From assembly GCF_002368395.1 (NCBI RefSeq), contig NZ_AP018254.1:2604001-2668000 (forward strand): DNA of 64,000 nucleotides. The letters are read 5' to 3'. The DNA is from Calothrix sp. NIES-3974 (GTDB taxonomy: Bacteria; Cyanobacteriota; Cyanobacteriia; Cyanobacteriales; Nostocaceae). The notes under the pieces were generated by a model. That model worked only from the letters and a program-made list of their open reading frames with translations, was not told where the DNA came from and did not search any database. The translations under genes were made by a program, and so were the position numbers. Shown here piece after piece: positions 1-9,063 of this stretch (the stretch's first letter is position 1; each line of letters opens with the position of its first letter).

Positions 1-699
1 TTCCCCATCGGTAATTAATACTCCCTCCACTGAATCCAGACGATTTTTGATGGCTCCAGGGTCAGTGCTGTTAAATAACCACTCGGCTTCCTCTTTGGCT
101 AACTTAATAAAGTCAACATAGGGGAATAACTCACGGATTATCGGTGGTGCGGCTTCCTGATTGTGCCAAAACACTGGTCGCCAATTGACATCTAAAATAA
201 TCTTTAAATCGTATTTTTGAGCTAACTCCAAAGCACGGCGTACAGCTTGACCGCTTTCTGGATAAGCTAACTCTAAAGTGCCGAAAACCAACACATCTGC
301 TGCTTGAAACAGCCATTCTGGTATCTTGCTACCATCTAAACGGGTATCGGCAAACTCAGCCGTATCGTAATCCCCAAAACCAGCAAAATTGCGATCGCCT
401 GATAAACTTCTCACCACATACACCTGACGGGTCGGTGCAGTCGGATGGCGCTGAACCCCAGCTATTTCCACACCCACATCCGTTAATAACTTCACCAAAT
501 CATTGCCAGGTGCATCCTCTCCCACCGCACCAATAAACCCAGCCGAAATACCCAATTTCACCAGCGCACAAGCCACATTCGCTGGCGCACCACCTGGATA
601 AGGAGTCCAAGATTCAACCTCATCTAGCGGCTTTCCTAATTGATCCGCTAAACAATCAAACAAAACCTCACCCAGGCAAAGAACACGAGGATTACTCAT
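1..699 (-). CDS. Fructokinase-like PfkB-family sugar kinase, 3' part outside window
   Basis: The gene starts at an ATG at 697-699 and runs leftward off the window, so only the first 233 codons are visible. The N-terminus reads LCLGEVLFDCLAD, followed by YPGGAPANVACALVKLG. These are the start and the sugar-binding Gly-Gly region of ribokinase/PfkB-family kinases, and the pattern is closest to bacterial fructokinases. The C-terminal half, with the GAGD catalytic motif, is not in view. By family knowledge it would phosphorylate fructose in the cytoplasm with ATP, feeding sucrose breakdown into glycolysis. Sugar specificity is inferred, because related kinases use other sugars. No neighbour in the window shares its direction. 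Confidence 0.85.
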   Translation of the reverse strand, partial: MSNPRVLCLGEVLFDCLADQLGKPLDEVESWTPYPGGAPANVACALVKLGISAGFIGAVGEDAPGNDLVKLLTDVGVEIAGVQRHPTAPTRQVYVVRSLSGDRNFAGFGDYDTAEFADTRLDGSKIPEWLFQAADVLVFGTLELAYPESGQAVRRALELAQKYDLKIILDVNWRPVFWHNQEAAPPIIRELFPYVDFIKLAKEEAEWLFNSTDPGAIKNRLDSVEGVLITDGE

Positions 700-1229
700 T
701 GCAGTTATAAGTTATAAATATTTGTTTGCATTCATCATTTGCCACGATAAAATCTATAACAATTTTATCGACATAGTTGGCTATCATTCATACAACTTAA
801 ACAACATTTTGACTTCTCCCTACGCCACTCTCTTTTTTTGCAAATTTTCATGACAATAGCTAGAGATTTTTTTTATCCACGACTATATAAAAAAAATTAA
901 TAATTACTAAAATCTGAAATTTTCCTGTCAACACAGTAATTGGAGACCTACTTCAACCCCATTTTTCACCCATCATTGCCGAAAATAGCTGTAATCCTCA
1001 ATCTTTTTTTACCAATCAGGTAGTACACTTTATACTTCCATACAAAAATTTATCTAAAAGGGCTAATATTATTACACTATTTGGTAATTTTGTCATGCCC
1101 ATAACTATAGTTATAAAGAATTATTCATAATCGTATTACTGCTAACACTTAAAACACCTACCAGCCAAAGAATCTTCTAAAATGAGAGAGGGCAATTAAG
1201 TACATATACCAAGGAGGAAAAAAAATATC
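700..1229. other. AT-rich divergent intergenic region with a 14-bp palindrome
   Basis: This gap separates the divergently transcribed sugar kinase and PedR-like genes and should hold both promoters. No coding region is convincing. A perfect palindrome, ATAACTATAGTTAT, lies at 1101-1114, about 115 bases upstream of the regulator start, and could be an operator or a chance AT-rich symmetry. A strong AAGGAGG ribosome binding site lies at 1211-1217. Confidence 0.5.
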
Positions 1230-1493
1230 ATGGCTGGTGGCGAGTCTCAGACCCCCGTTAGTCTGTCAGACAGAGAACTGCAAATCATCGACTTAGTGGC
1301 CGCTGGCTTAACTAACCAAGAAATTGCAGCACGGCTGGAAATCAGCAAACGAACTGTTGATAACCACATTAGCAACATCCTCACCAAAACCCAAACCGAT
1401 AACCGCGTTGCGCTTGTCCGTTGGGCACTACATTGGGGAAAAGTTTGCTTAGATGATGTTAACTGCTGTTCGTTACCGAATCCAAACGAATAA
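1230..1493 (+). CDS. pedR: PedR-like LuxR-type helix-turn-helix regulator (87 aa)
   Basis: This small protein is almost entirely a LuxR/GerE DNA-binding domain. LSDRELQIIDLVAAGLTNQE is followed by IAARLEISKRTVDNHISNIL, the four-helix pattern of the family, at about residues 12-62. There is no receiver domain. The length, the Cys-containing tail (VCLDDVNCC) and the single-domain layout fit cyanobacterial PedR. In Synechocystis, PedR (ssl0564) responds to photosynthetic electron transport through thioredoxin and a Cys residue, and controls genes such as chlL and slr1957. The name rests on resemblance and the Cys-rich tail, so it is probable rather than proven. AAGGAGG stands 12 bases before the ATG, which is slightly long spacing. 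The gene appears monocistronic. Confidence 0.75.
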   Translation: MAGGESQTPVSLSDRELQIIDLVAAGLTNQEIAARLEISKRTVDNHISNILTKTQTDNRVALVRWALHWGKVCLDDVNCCSLPNPNE

Positions 1494-2454
1494 ACTGTCC
1501 TAAAATCCGCCTGATGACTGGATTGAATCTCCTCACGCCAAATTTTCATCCCCCAGACATCACAATTAAACACTACTAGGACAGTGTTTACCTAACTGGT
1601 TATGTTAAATAGTCAGAGAGTCAGATCAAGTTCATAAGGGAACAGTCTCAACCGTAAATTCGATACATACAGAATCACCATTTTTTTGTTTGCATCTAGT
1701 CACCAGGGTGAGATTCAATCACCCAGTGTGCATCTACTGTCTAATTTGTAATAGCCTACGGCAACGCTTCGCGTACGTAATACCCGCTACGCGGGAAGCA
1801 AGCTACGTAATTTGTAATAGCCTGCGGCAACGCTTCGCGTACGTAATTAATAATACCTGCTACGTGGGAAGTAAGCTGCGTAATTCTTAATTTTATAGCC
1901 TGTGGTCAGTCTATAACTCAATACGCTTGGTGTTAAAGATAACTGTAGGTTGGGTTGAGGCTTTGCGTAGACTGTTGATTTTGTGGAAATTTACCCATAA
2001 GTTCACACAGTTTTTGTGATGTTCTCGTTCCCTATCTCCGCGTGGGGATGTATTCCACGAGGGCTACTTACTGCCTCAAATCAGGAAGCAGAGCTTCCCT
2101 ATATGTATCAACAGCCGGAGTATTGGAACAAGTTTGTTGTCACGGTTTGTGCATGAATTTGCGACCCCAAAAAAGGCACAAGGTACACAGCCTAGGCTCT
2201 GCCTCTACATTAATTCAAGTATTAAAATCGACTTTTAAAACATCCTTTGAGTTTTGGCTTATAATTGTCTCCTTGCAAGTAGAGATATTTGGAAGGAGCA
2301 ACACAACAGGTTAAATCCCTGCTTCTCCTTACATTGGTCGAACTCACTTCTCGCTTGCAACTCCAGTTGTCAACAAAATTTAGTAACAAATCATTCTTTC
2401 AAGCGCTACATTAGGAACAAATCAATTATGCTCCGTTAGCCTAGGTGGGTAGCT
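1494..2454. other. 961-bp intergenic region with dispersed repeats
   Basis: Open frames here (for example 2042-2314) lack a recognisable protein pattern or ribosome binding site and I do not call them. The segment 1738-1886 holds a tandem pair of a cyanobacterial dispersed repeat. A 40-base stretch at 2212-2253 recurs at 58096-58133 and, inverted, at 23722-23768. The region looks like accumulated repeat debris. Confidence 0.5.
1738..1886. repeat. Dispersed repeat, two tandem units (GGCAACGCTTCGCGTACG type)
   Basis: Two about 70-base units follow each other. Each has AATTTGTAATAGCCT, then GGCAACGCTTCGCGTACG, then a gctacgcgggaagcaagc segment. Related units occur at 4398-4485, at 55525-55690 (inverted) and, partially, at 27025-27078. 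The cores can fold into GC-rich stems inside AT-rich flanks. Confidence 0.75.
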
Positions 2455-3120
2455 ATGAATACCTCAGATGCATCAATGGTTAATTTTTCCTTACTAAATC
2501 CGTTTAATTTGTTAAACCCAGATTTAGCTGCTCCCTCCACAAGTGTTGATGCAGAAATTCTTAAGCATTTATCATTTATCCCCGGACTCAAGGAACTGAT
2601 TTTGTTGCGACAAGTCCATGCTCTAGAACATGCAACTGTATGGATTTTAAGTGAAATGAAAACCCCTCGTCGCTCCCATCGGATTGCACGTCATTTTCAA
2701 GTGGATAATGAATTGCTGGGTGGTTTGTCTACCGATAGGGGTTTTTATCTTTACGGTGATGTGAATATTAGTGACCTGAGACGAGCTGTAAATTTGGCCC
2801 TACATAAATTAACCCACGGAGAGGAAAATTTGGCAATTCATCCCCGTTGTGGTACAAACGTATCTGTCAGTATGTTATTAACTGCTGGATTGGCTGTGGG
2901 AATGCATTTGTTATTACCACGGGGTCCGATGGAACAGTTAATTGGTTTAGGGATTGCAACCGCGATCGCCGCAGAAATTACACCGGAAGTTGGAGCTTTG
3001 GTACAAAAATATGTCACCACTGCGATTCCTTTTAATCTCCAAGTGGAAAATATTACCCTTTCCCGTGATATCTGGGGAAAAGAAGCTCATTTTGTCAGGT
3101 TAAATTGGAAGGAGAGATAA
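2455..3120 (+). CDS. Conserved cyanobacterial protein, DUF6391-like
   Basis: This 221-aa protein has a central motif HALEHATVWILSE (about residues 56-68). Two His and a Glu stand close together, which resembles the DUF6391 family as I remember it. A cysteine/His patch (HPRCGTN) precedes a hydrophobic stretch at about residues 140-180 that could span the membrane once or twice. The function is unknown. The His/Glu cluster could bind a metal, but that is inference. The start MNTSDASMVN follows an AGGTGG-like site; a second Met eight codons in is an alternative. No partner gene is adjacent, and the next gene (3360) is separated by 239 bases. Confidence 0.7.
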   Translation: MNTSDASMVNFSLLNPFNLLNPDLAAPSTSVDAEILKHLSFIPGLKELILLRQVHALEHATVWILSEMKTPRRSHRIARHFQVDNELLGGLSTDRGFYLYGDVNISDLRRAVNLALHKLTHGEENLAIHPRCGTNVSVSMLLTAGLAVGMHLLLPRGPMEQLIGLGIATAIAAEITPEVGALVQKYVTTAIPFNLQVENITLSRDIWGKEAHFVRLNWKER

Positions 3121-3359
3121 AGTTATGTAGGAGACAGGAAACAGGAGACAGGGGACGGGAAAAAGGATTGAACGAGGGAGTAATTTGCATTTATTACTGA
3201 CACTAAAACCTTAGATGGGTGTAGCGCAGCTTCTGTTGAGATTAGGGATAAAAGTGGTTTTTCCCCTATTTCCTACCATTTCGTCCTGAAGGTATAAAAT
3301 TTTCTTGTCATCTTGTTAATCGGGATTAAAATCATTGCTGTAGATTAGGTGGAAGAAGT

Positions 3360-4370
3360 GTGAAATTGCGTAAATTATATTTTTTGCTACCGGGGACGAC
3401 GGAAAAGTTTTATTGTGGTGGTTTATTTGCGGAACTCAAAACTTTGCAAATTGCGCAACAAATTTGTGAGTGTGAGGTTGTCACCTATCGCCAGAGGGAA
3501 GCTGATAAATTATTTTTAGATGATATTTTGGCTCAATCGGAAAAATTTGATTTACATCAGAAAATTTTTGTTGTCAGTTGGGGTTTTGATGTTAATAGGT
3601 TAATTAATAAATTACACAGTCAAAATGTAATTTACCATGCCCATAGTGCTGGATATGGGTTCTCTATACCAGCGCGGATTCCGATTATTGCAGTGAGTCG
3701 AAATACGATGGGTTATTGGGGACAGATGGCTCCCCATTCGCTGATTTATTATTTGCCAAATCAGATTAGTGATGGGTTTCAAAATCTTCAACAGCAGCGA
3801 GATATTGATGTTTTAGTTCATGCACGGAAATCTTCTACCTATTTGATGAACCAATTAATTCCAGCTTTGCAAGCAAAGTGTAATGTGATGGTAATTAACG
3901 GGTTTGTAGATGACTTGGCGGTATTATTTAATCGCGCAAAGGTCTATTTATATGATTCGGCGGAATATTGGTTGCAACAGGGTGTGAGTGAGGGTTTTGG
4001 ACTGCAACCTTTAGAAGCGATCGCCTGTGGATGTCAGATTTTTTCTAGTGTGAATGGGGGGCTTTCTGACTATCTTGACCCTGGTTTTAATTGTCAAAAA
4101 ATTGCTGGTTATTCCTGTGAGTTTGATGTCACCAGAATTCTGCAAGCTGTGAGTAATCCTGGTTATCAATTTGTCCCTGATCAACTTTTAGCTGAATACC
4201 GTCGAGAAAATATTTTAAATCGCTTGCAAGTGATTTTAACTGAGTTAAATTTGTTATTTGACCACAAACAGATTTATCCAGCAAATATACCTGATTTAAC
4301 TCCTGCCAGAGTTTGGCAATTAAAAACCCGCAAATTCTGGCAGAAATTTAGTAAAAAAATAGGGATTTAA
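3360..4370 (+). CDS. Glycosyltransferase, GT4/GT-B-like
   Basis: The 336-aa protein has the end-domain signature of retaining GT-B glycosyltransferases: GVSEGFGLQPLEAIACGCQI at about residues 208-227. The Glu-x7-Glu pair there contacts the sugar nucleotide in GT4 enzymes. The middle (VIYHAHSAGYGFSIPARIPIIAVS) resembles the acceptor-domain beta strands. The start is GTG, with AGGTGGAAG just upstream. No other cell-envelope gene is adjacent, so donor and acceptor cannot be named. It probably acts on a polysaccharide or glycolipid at the cytoplasmic face of the membrane. It ends just before a block of repeats. Confidence 0.75.
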   Translation: MKLRKLYFLLPGTTEKFYCGGLFAELKTLQIAQQICECEVVTYRQREADKLFLDDILAQSEKFDLHQKIFVVSWGFDVNRLINKLHSQNVIYHAHSAGYGFSIPARIPIIAVSRNTMGYWGQMAPHSLIYYLPNQISDGFQNLQQQRDIDVLVHARKSSTYLMNQLIPALQAKCNVMVINGFVDDLAVLFNRAKVYLYDSAEYWLQQGVSEGFGLQPLEAIACGCQIFSSVNGGLSDYLDPGFNCQKIAGYSCEFDVTRILQAVSNPGYQFVPDQLLAEYRRENILNRLQVILTELNLLFDHKQIYPANIPDLTPARVWQLKTRKFWQKFSKKIGI

Positions 4371-4397
4371 TTGGTAATTGGTAATTCGTAATTCGTA

Positions 4398-4485
4398 ATT
4401 TGTAATTTGTAATAGCCTACGGCAACGCTTCGCGTACATAATTTGTAATACCTGCTATGGGGGAAGCAAGCTATGTAATTTGCCA
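4398..4485. repeat. Dispersed repeat (GGCAACGCTTCGCGTAC type)
   Basis: A single, slightly diverged unit of the family seen at 1738-1886. It has the same order of blocks: AATTTGTAATAGCCT, GGCAACGCTTCGCG, then a gggaagcaagc segment. Confidence 0.7.
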
Positions 4486-4760
4486 TTTTTCAACTGGCGA
4501 TCGCGTGACTTCTTTCTCCAATTAACGTGAGTACTCCTAGGTCGTAGCTCGCTACGACGGATTCAAATAACCCCTCTCTAAATCTTTCCCTCTCTTGGAG
4601 AGAGGCTTTGAAAAGATTGATTTTTGGTTAAAATTACGGATTCTGCTCCTCTCCAGGATGGAGAGGGGTTGGGGTGAGGTTCATCGAACTCACTTCCAAT
4701 TAAGTTTCAGGTGATTTGTAACAGATGGATTTGCAAACAGAATGCGACAGATAAATTTTG

Positions 4761-4794
4761 TTTGTAGAGACGTAATATATTACGTCTCTACAAA
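4761..4794. repeat. Perfect 34-bp palindrome, GAGACG-frame family
   Basis: The arms TTTGTAGAGACGTAATA and TATTACGTCTCTACAAA are exact reverse complements. The outer TAGAGACG...CGTCTCTA frame recurs at more than ten other places in the window with different cores. Confidence 0.85.
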
Positions 4795-4863
4795 CTATCG
4801 ATATCTATATTGCGATCAAATCAATAGTGTTGTGTGAATTTGGTCATGAATTGGGGTGAATTG

Positions 4864-5024
4864 ATAGGTAGATGCAATTAAACATAAAACCACAATGTAA
4901 CCAATCATTCGGCGAAAAGCCTTACCCCCGTGCAGACGCGATATATCGCGTCTCTTCCTGTACAGACGACCCGACGGGTCGTCTGTACTCCCTGATCTCA
5001 ACGACAATTTTTACCACTCACCTA
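4864..5024. repeat. MITE-like element with two nested palindromes
   Basis: The left end (taggtagatgcaattaaac) and the right end (gacaatttttaccactcacc) look like imperfect terminal inverted repeats. Between them are palindromes with cores GCGATATATCGC (4933-4953) and ACCCGACGGGT (4961-4987). A close relative lies at 43838-43962. Partial, rearranged copies lie at 31691-31775 and 52297-52420. Confidence 0.6.
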
Positions 5025-5034
5025 CTTAAACTGT

Positions 5035-6321
5035 CTATCCAGGTTGATTTTGCTCCTGTTCCATCGGAATAAAAAATATGGTCATCATTCCGGGAATTGT
5101 CAGCAAACAAACCAGAACAAAGAACCAGAAATAACCTATCTCGGTTTGAATGGCTCCGCTAACCGCACCGGGTAACATTAAACCTAATGCCATTAAACCT
5201 GTGGAAATTGCATAGTGGGAGGTTTTATACTCTCCTTGACAAATGTATAACAAATAAACGGTAAAGGCTGTAAATCCTAAGCCGTAGCCAAATTGTTCCA
5301 GGGAAACCAGGGGATAGACTAATTCTAAGGGAGGTTTGGCATAGGCCATATAAACGTAAAATAAATCTGGTAAATTCAGGGCTAATGCCATCGGGAGTAA
5401 ACATTTTTTCAGACCGTAGCGGGAAATGAGTAAGCCCCCTAAAATTCCACCAGCGATGAGGGAGATAACTCCGAAGGTACCATACACTAAACCCACTGTA
5501 TCCGTGGAAAGTCCTAATCCACCCTTTGCGGTTGTGTCTAGCAGGAATAAAGAAGCTAGTTTCACTAGCATGGCTTCGCCTAAACGGTATAATAGGATAA
5601 ATGCCAAGATGGGGATAATTTGGGGTTTTTGAAAGTAGGATTGGATAACTTGGAAAAATGCTAGTTTGTTTGCTGAAATGGCTGTATTAACCTTATCTGT
5701 ATGGGGTTTAGGTAAAATAAACTGGTGATAAAAATATAAAATCAAAAATAAAATTGCTGTGAACAGAAAAACCGATGTCCAAGCTTGTTGGGTATTCTGT
5801 AATAATTTTTCCAAACTACCAGCTAAAAACACTAAAAAACCAGAGCCAAATAACATGGCTATGCGGAAAAATAAGGAGCGAAACCCGACAAAAAAAGCTT
5901 GTTCCCGCTCCGATAGTGCCAACATATAATAACCATCGGTGGCAATATCGCAGGTCGCAGAAATAAAAGCCGCGATCGCAAATACAATTAGGGAGATGCC
6001 AAAGAAGTTGGGTAGCTGGAGGGAAAAGGCAATCAATGCCATACAAGCGAACATGGCAAATTGCATCGTCAGTATCCAAGTCCGCTTGGTTGAACGAGTA
6101 TCGATAATCGGTGCCCAAAACATTTTTAACACCCAAGGAAAATTAAGTAAACTCGTCCAGAAGGTAATTTGAGCATTATCTATGGCCAAGTTTTTGTAAA
6201 GTATCGGTGACACTGTATTAATAATTGTATTGGGTACACCCTGGGCAAAGTAGAGGGTTGATATATATGTCCAGGGTGAGATTTTACTATGAAAACGTGA
6301 GTCTTGGGGCTTTAATTGCAT
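5035..6321 (-). CDS. MFS permease, AmpG-like
   Basis: The 428-aa protein is hydrophobic throughout, with about twelve membrane helices. It starts with the AmpG-type pattern SPWTYISTLYFAQGVPNTI, followed by TFWTSLLNFPWVLKMFWAPI and a charged RSTKR loop after helix 2. In Gram-negative bacteria AmpG imports anhydro-muropeptides for cell-wall recycling, and this is the likely but unproven substrate here. No recycling gene (for example nagZ or amiD) is adjacent. The ATG start gives the canonical N-terminus. The 3' end sits next to the repeat element at 4864-5024, and the last residues (EQEQNQPG) differ from a normal hydrophilic tail only in being short. The gene is monocistronic and divergent from mdh. 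Confidence 0.78.
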   Translation of the reverse strand: MQLKPQDSRFHSKISPWTYISTLYFAQGVPNTIINTVSPILYKNLAIDNAQITFWTSLLNFPWVLKMFWAPIIDTRSTKRTWILTMQFAMFACMALIAFSLQLPNFFGISLIVFAIAAFISATCDIATDGYYMLALSEREQAFFVGFRSLFFRIAMLFGSGFLVFLAGSLEKLLQNTQQAWTSVFLFTAILFLILYFYHQFILPKPHTDKVNTAISANKLAFFQVIQSYFQKPQIIPILAFILLYRLGEAMLVKLASLFLLDTTAKGGLGLSTDTVGLVYGTFGVISLIAGGILGGLLISRYGLKKCLLPMALALNLPDLFYVYMAYAKPPLELVYPLVSLEQFGYGLGFTAFTVYLLYICQGEYKTSHYAISTGLMALGLMLPGAVSGAIQTEIGYFWFFVLVCLLTIPGMMTIFFIPMEQEQNQPG

Positions 6322-6615
6322 AAATCAATTGGGGATATTTTGCTGAATATTTAGGTTTAGGTACTGGTGAGGTGAACGGTTTCAGTGTGAGTCATGAAAT
6401 TATCCCAGATTCCCAGGAAAATTAGGATAAACCATTGTGACTTGCAATCCTTTTCCGCGCTAGTGCAGTAAACATCACGTTTACAAAATTTTACGGATAC
6501 GGGGAACAGGGGGTAATACCGTTTGACTTTGGAGTTGATACAGTTAGGGGAGCAGGAGAAGAAAATATATCAAAATTTTTGTCAAATGGTATAATTAGCA
6601 TATACTGCGAATAAT

Positions 6616-7584
6616 ATGCAAATACATACACCCCCCCAAACCTGTAATTTTCCCCGTGTCACAATTGTTGGTGCGGGTAGGGTTGGTAGTACCCTCGCTC
6701 AACGTCTTGCCGAAAAAAACCTGGCGAATGTGGTACTACTCGATATCCTCAAAGGTATGCCCCAGGGCTTGGCATTGGACTTACTAGAAGCCAGGGGATT
6801 AGAAACCCATGACCGTGAAATTACTGGCACTAATGAATATGCAGATACAGCAAATTCCCAAATAGTGGTGATTACGGCGGGATTTCCCCGCAAACCGGGA
6901 ATGAACCGGGATGACCTGTTGCGAAGCAATGCCAAAATCGTGGTGGAAGCAGCCCAAAAAGCTGTAGAATACTCTCCAGAGGCGATTTTTATTGTCGTCA
7001 CCAATCCCCTGGATGTGATGACCTATCTCGCTTGGCAAGCGACAGGTTTACCGACCCAGAGAATTATGGGTATGGCTGGTGTACTGGATTCTGCCAGATT
7101 TGAAACCTTTATTGCCTTGGAATTGGGAATTGCCCCCAAGGATGTGAATGCAATGGTGTTGGGTAGTCATGGTGATTTGATGGTTCCCCTGAAACGCTAT
7201 TCTACAGTTAAGGGGATTCCCATTGGGGAGTTGTTGGATGATGTCACCATTGAACGGTTAGTGACACGTACTCGTAATGGTGGTGCGGAGATTGTGGAAT
7301 TAATGCAAACAGGAGGAGCATTTTTTGCTCCTGCATCGGCTACTTCGGTGATGGTGGAGTCGATTTTATTAAATCAGTCGCGGATGTTGCCAATTGCAGC
7401 TTATCTCCAGGGACAATATGGGTTAAATGATGTCTTTATCGGTGTACCCTGTTATTTAGGTTGTGCTGGCATTCGGGAAATTGTGGAATTAAATTTAACT
7501 CCAGAGGAATTACAAGCTTTGCATGTTTCCGCCGAAAATGTCCGCCAAAATATCCATCGAGCCAAGGAAATTTTGCAGCAATGA
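6616..7584 (+). CDS. mdh: Malate dehydrogenase (LDH-like class)
   Basis: This enzyme interconverts malate and oxaloacetate with NAD(H) in the cytoplasm. The 322-aa protein has the Rossmann motif VGAGRVGSTLA (about residues 18-28), an acidic residue after beta 2 (LLDILKG) that favours NAD, the mobile loop GFPRKPGMNRDD, and the catalytic GSHGD motif (about 188-192). Arg in the loop (RKPGMNR) marks malate rather than lactate specificity. The length is normal for the family. Its stop codon overlaps the aroE start by four bases (ATGA), so the two genes are almost certainly co-transcribed and translationally coupled. The start ATG is preceded by an AT-rich leader with no strong ribosome binding site. 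Confidence 0.93.
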   Translation: MQIHTPPQTCNFPRVTIVGAGRVGSTLAQRLAEKNLANVVLLDILKGMPQGLALDLLEARGLETHDREITGTNEYADTANSQIVVITAGFPRKPGMNRDDLLRSNAKIVVEAAQKAVEYSPEAIFIVVTNPLDVMTYLAWQATGLPTQRIMGMAGVLDSARFETFIALELGIAPKDVNAMVLGSHGDLMVPLKRYSTVKGIPIGELLDDVTIERLVTRTRNGGAEIVELMQTGGAFFAPASATSVMVESILLNQSRMLPIAAYLQGQYGLNDVFIGVPCYLGCAGIREIVELNLTPEELQALHVSAENVRQNIHRAKEILQQ

Positions 7585-8447
7585 TTACAGGGACGACCAA
7601 ATTATTAGGTGTAATTGGCTATCCAGTTGAGCATTCCCTATCACCCTTGATGCATAATGCTGCATTGACAAAGATGAACTTGGATTTTGTTTATCTACCA
7701 TTACCGATTGCACCGGAAAATTTAGCAACTGCGATCGCGGGATTAGCTTGCATTGGTTTACAGGGGTTTAATGTAACCATTCCCCATAAACAAACCATCA
7801 TCCCCATGTTGAGTGAAATATCGGATTTAGCTAGGGATGTGGGTGCTGTAAATACGGTGGTACGTAGGAAGGATGGATGGTGGGGGACTAATACGGATGT
7901 AGCAGGATTTATCTCCCCTTTACAAACTACCCACCAGGGTGATTGGAGTGATGCACGGGCGATAATTTTGGGATATGGTGGAGCTGCACGTGCTGTGGTT
8001 GTAGGATGTATCCAATTGGGAATTAAGCAAATTCATGTGGTCGGACGCAACCTCAGCAAGTTAACAGATTTTCTCCATAGTTGGCAAAATCTCCCGATCA
8101 CCGTCAATTTACAAGTACATAGTTGGGATGATTTATCACGGATCCTTCCCCAAGGGGATTTACTTGTCAATACCACCCCCGTGGGAATGTATCCCCATAT
8201 CGATGCATCACCATTAAGTGCAGCAGAAATGATGTTGCTCAGGGAAAATACGATTGTCTATGATTTGATTTATACCCCTAATCCCACCAAGTTCCTCAGC
8301 CTTGCTCAAGCAAGGGGGATGGTTGCAATTGATGGTTTGTCCATGTTAATTCAGCAGGGTGTAGCAGCTTTAAAAATTTGGTTGGAAAGGGATGATATTC
8401 CTGTGGAGGTGATGGGGGAGGTGTTGCGTCAGCATTTATTTGCTTAG
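7581..8447 (+). CDS. aroE: Shikimate dehydrogenase
   Basis: AroE reduces 3-dehydroshikimate to shikimate with NADPH in aromatic amino acid synthesis. The 288-aa protein shows HSLSPLMHNAAL (shikimate binding), NVTIPHK with the catalytic Lys, the NADP fold motif GYGGAARAV (about residues 131-139) and NTTPVGMYP near the active site. I place the start at the ATG at 7581, which overlaps the mdh stop, rather than the longer open frame from 7461 that would run inside mdh. The coupling of malate and shikimate dehydrogenase genes has no obvious pathway reason and may simply be positional. A remnant of a protease gene begins at its very end. Confidence 0.93.
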   Translation: MITGTTKLLGVIGYPVEHSLSPLMHNAALTKMNLDFVYLPLPIAPENLATAIAGLACIGLQGFNVTIPHKQTIIPMLSEISDLARDVGAVNTVVRRKDGWWGTNTDVAGFISPLQTTHQGDWSDARAIILGYGGAARAVVVGCIQLGIKQIHVVGRNLSKLTDFLHSWQNLPITVNLQVHSWDDLSRILPQGDLLVNTTPVGMYPHIDASPLSAAEMMLLRENTIVYDLIYTPNPTKFLSLAQARGMVAIDGLSMLIQQGVAALKIWLERDDIPVEVMGEVLRQHLFA

Positions 8448-8658
8448 GGAGGAAGGATTATATCGAGGTTACGCAACTGAACGGTTAGCTTCACTCACAG
8501 GGAATTATTGGATTGGTAGCGCGATCGCATTACTTGCTTTTGGTTTAGCTCATGTACCAATGTGGGGATGGATTCCAGGTTTAACAACTATTTTATCGGG
8601 AGGCTTATTAACGCTGTTATACTTAGGAAATATCTGCAATCCTGCTGCGATCGCTTAA
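8440..8658 (+). pseudogene. Fragment of a CPBP-family intramembrane protease
   Basis: The 72-residue open stretch contains EEGLYRGYATERL, the EExxxR motif of the CPBP (Abi/Rce1-like) family, and FGLAHVPMWG, the FxxxH motif. Intact members have about 200-250 residues with several helices before the EExxxR motif; here the N-terminal half is missing because aroE occupies that DNA. The last motif (HxxxN) after GGLLTLLYL is also lost, since the reading diverges into NICNPAAIA at a GCGATCGC site. I judge it a decayed remnant rather than a working short gene. Two catalytic motifs persisting suggests fairly recent loss. Confidence 0.7.
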
Positions 8659-9063
8659 TTTGTCTGAAATAAACATAGTTTCCCCATTTTTTCCAAAATC
8701 GGTGGGAATTTCCGTCATTTTGATACATATACTGACAAAAATCGCTCAGAAAACCTGAATTTTGGGAAAAATTTCATCTGACGGCAAATTTATTTAGAGA
8801 GAACTACGCTATTATTCTCTAAATATTGCAGGTTAGACTAGTACCGCGTGGCGTAAATACACCTACCTTTCCCCTCGCTCCCATGCTCCGCGTGGGAGCA
8901 GAATCTGCGAGGCTTCTGCCTTGTGAATGAAGGCAGAGCCTTCAACTCACTAAGCGACCACGCAGAGCATGGTCACTAGATAAAAAGTTAATACTTGGTT
9001 TATTTCAGCCAACCTGTACTAGTGTAAATGTGATTTCTTTTTATACCCAAAAAATTTTTCAGA
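8659..9063. other. Intergenic region containing a 185-bp MITE-like element
   Basis: Apart from the element at 8838-9022 the region is AT-rich and shows no gene. It provides the upstream region of the ethylene-receptor-like kinase, so the element sits 41 bases before that start codon and may carry or displace its promoter. Confidence 0.6.
8838..9022 (+). mobile_element. 185-bp MITE-like element, copy 1
   Basis: The element is bounded by CTAGTAC...GTACTAG. The ends are imperfect inverted repeats of about 20 bases: CTAGTACCGCGTGGCGTAAA on the left, and CTAGTACAGGTTGGCTGAAA read inward from the right. A second, inverted copy of the same length is at 60767-60951. It encodes no protein. Internal stem-loops use GCTCCCATGC/GCGTGGGAGC and GACCACGC/GCATGGTC arms. 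Terminal CTAG could be a 4-bp target duplication as in IS5-group elements, which is inference. Confidence 0.8.

Larger units (their letters stand above)
4371..5034. other. 664-bp intergenic repeat block
   Basis: No gene is supported. In order, the block contains a GTAATTC heptamer run (4378-4412), one GGCAACGCTTCGCG-type repeat (4398-4485), a perfect 34-bp palindrome (4761-4794), and a MITE-like element (4864-5024) carrying two further palindromes. It lies between convergent genes. Confidence 0.6.

Noticed and set aside
2042-2439. Two overlapping open frames of 90 and 61 codons in the gap before the DUF6391-like gene
   Set aside because: No ribosome binding site, no family resemblance, and part of the DNA is a dispersed repeat tail.
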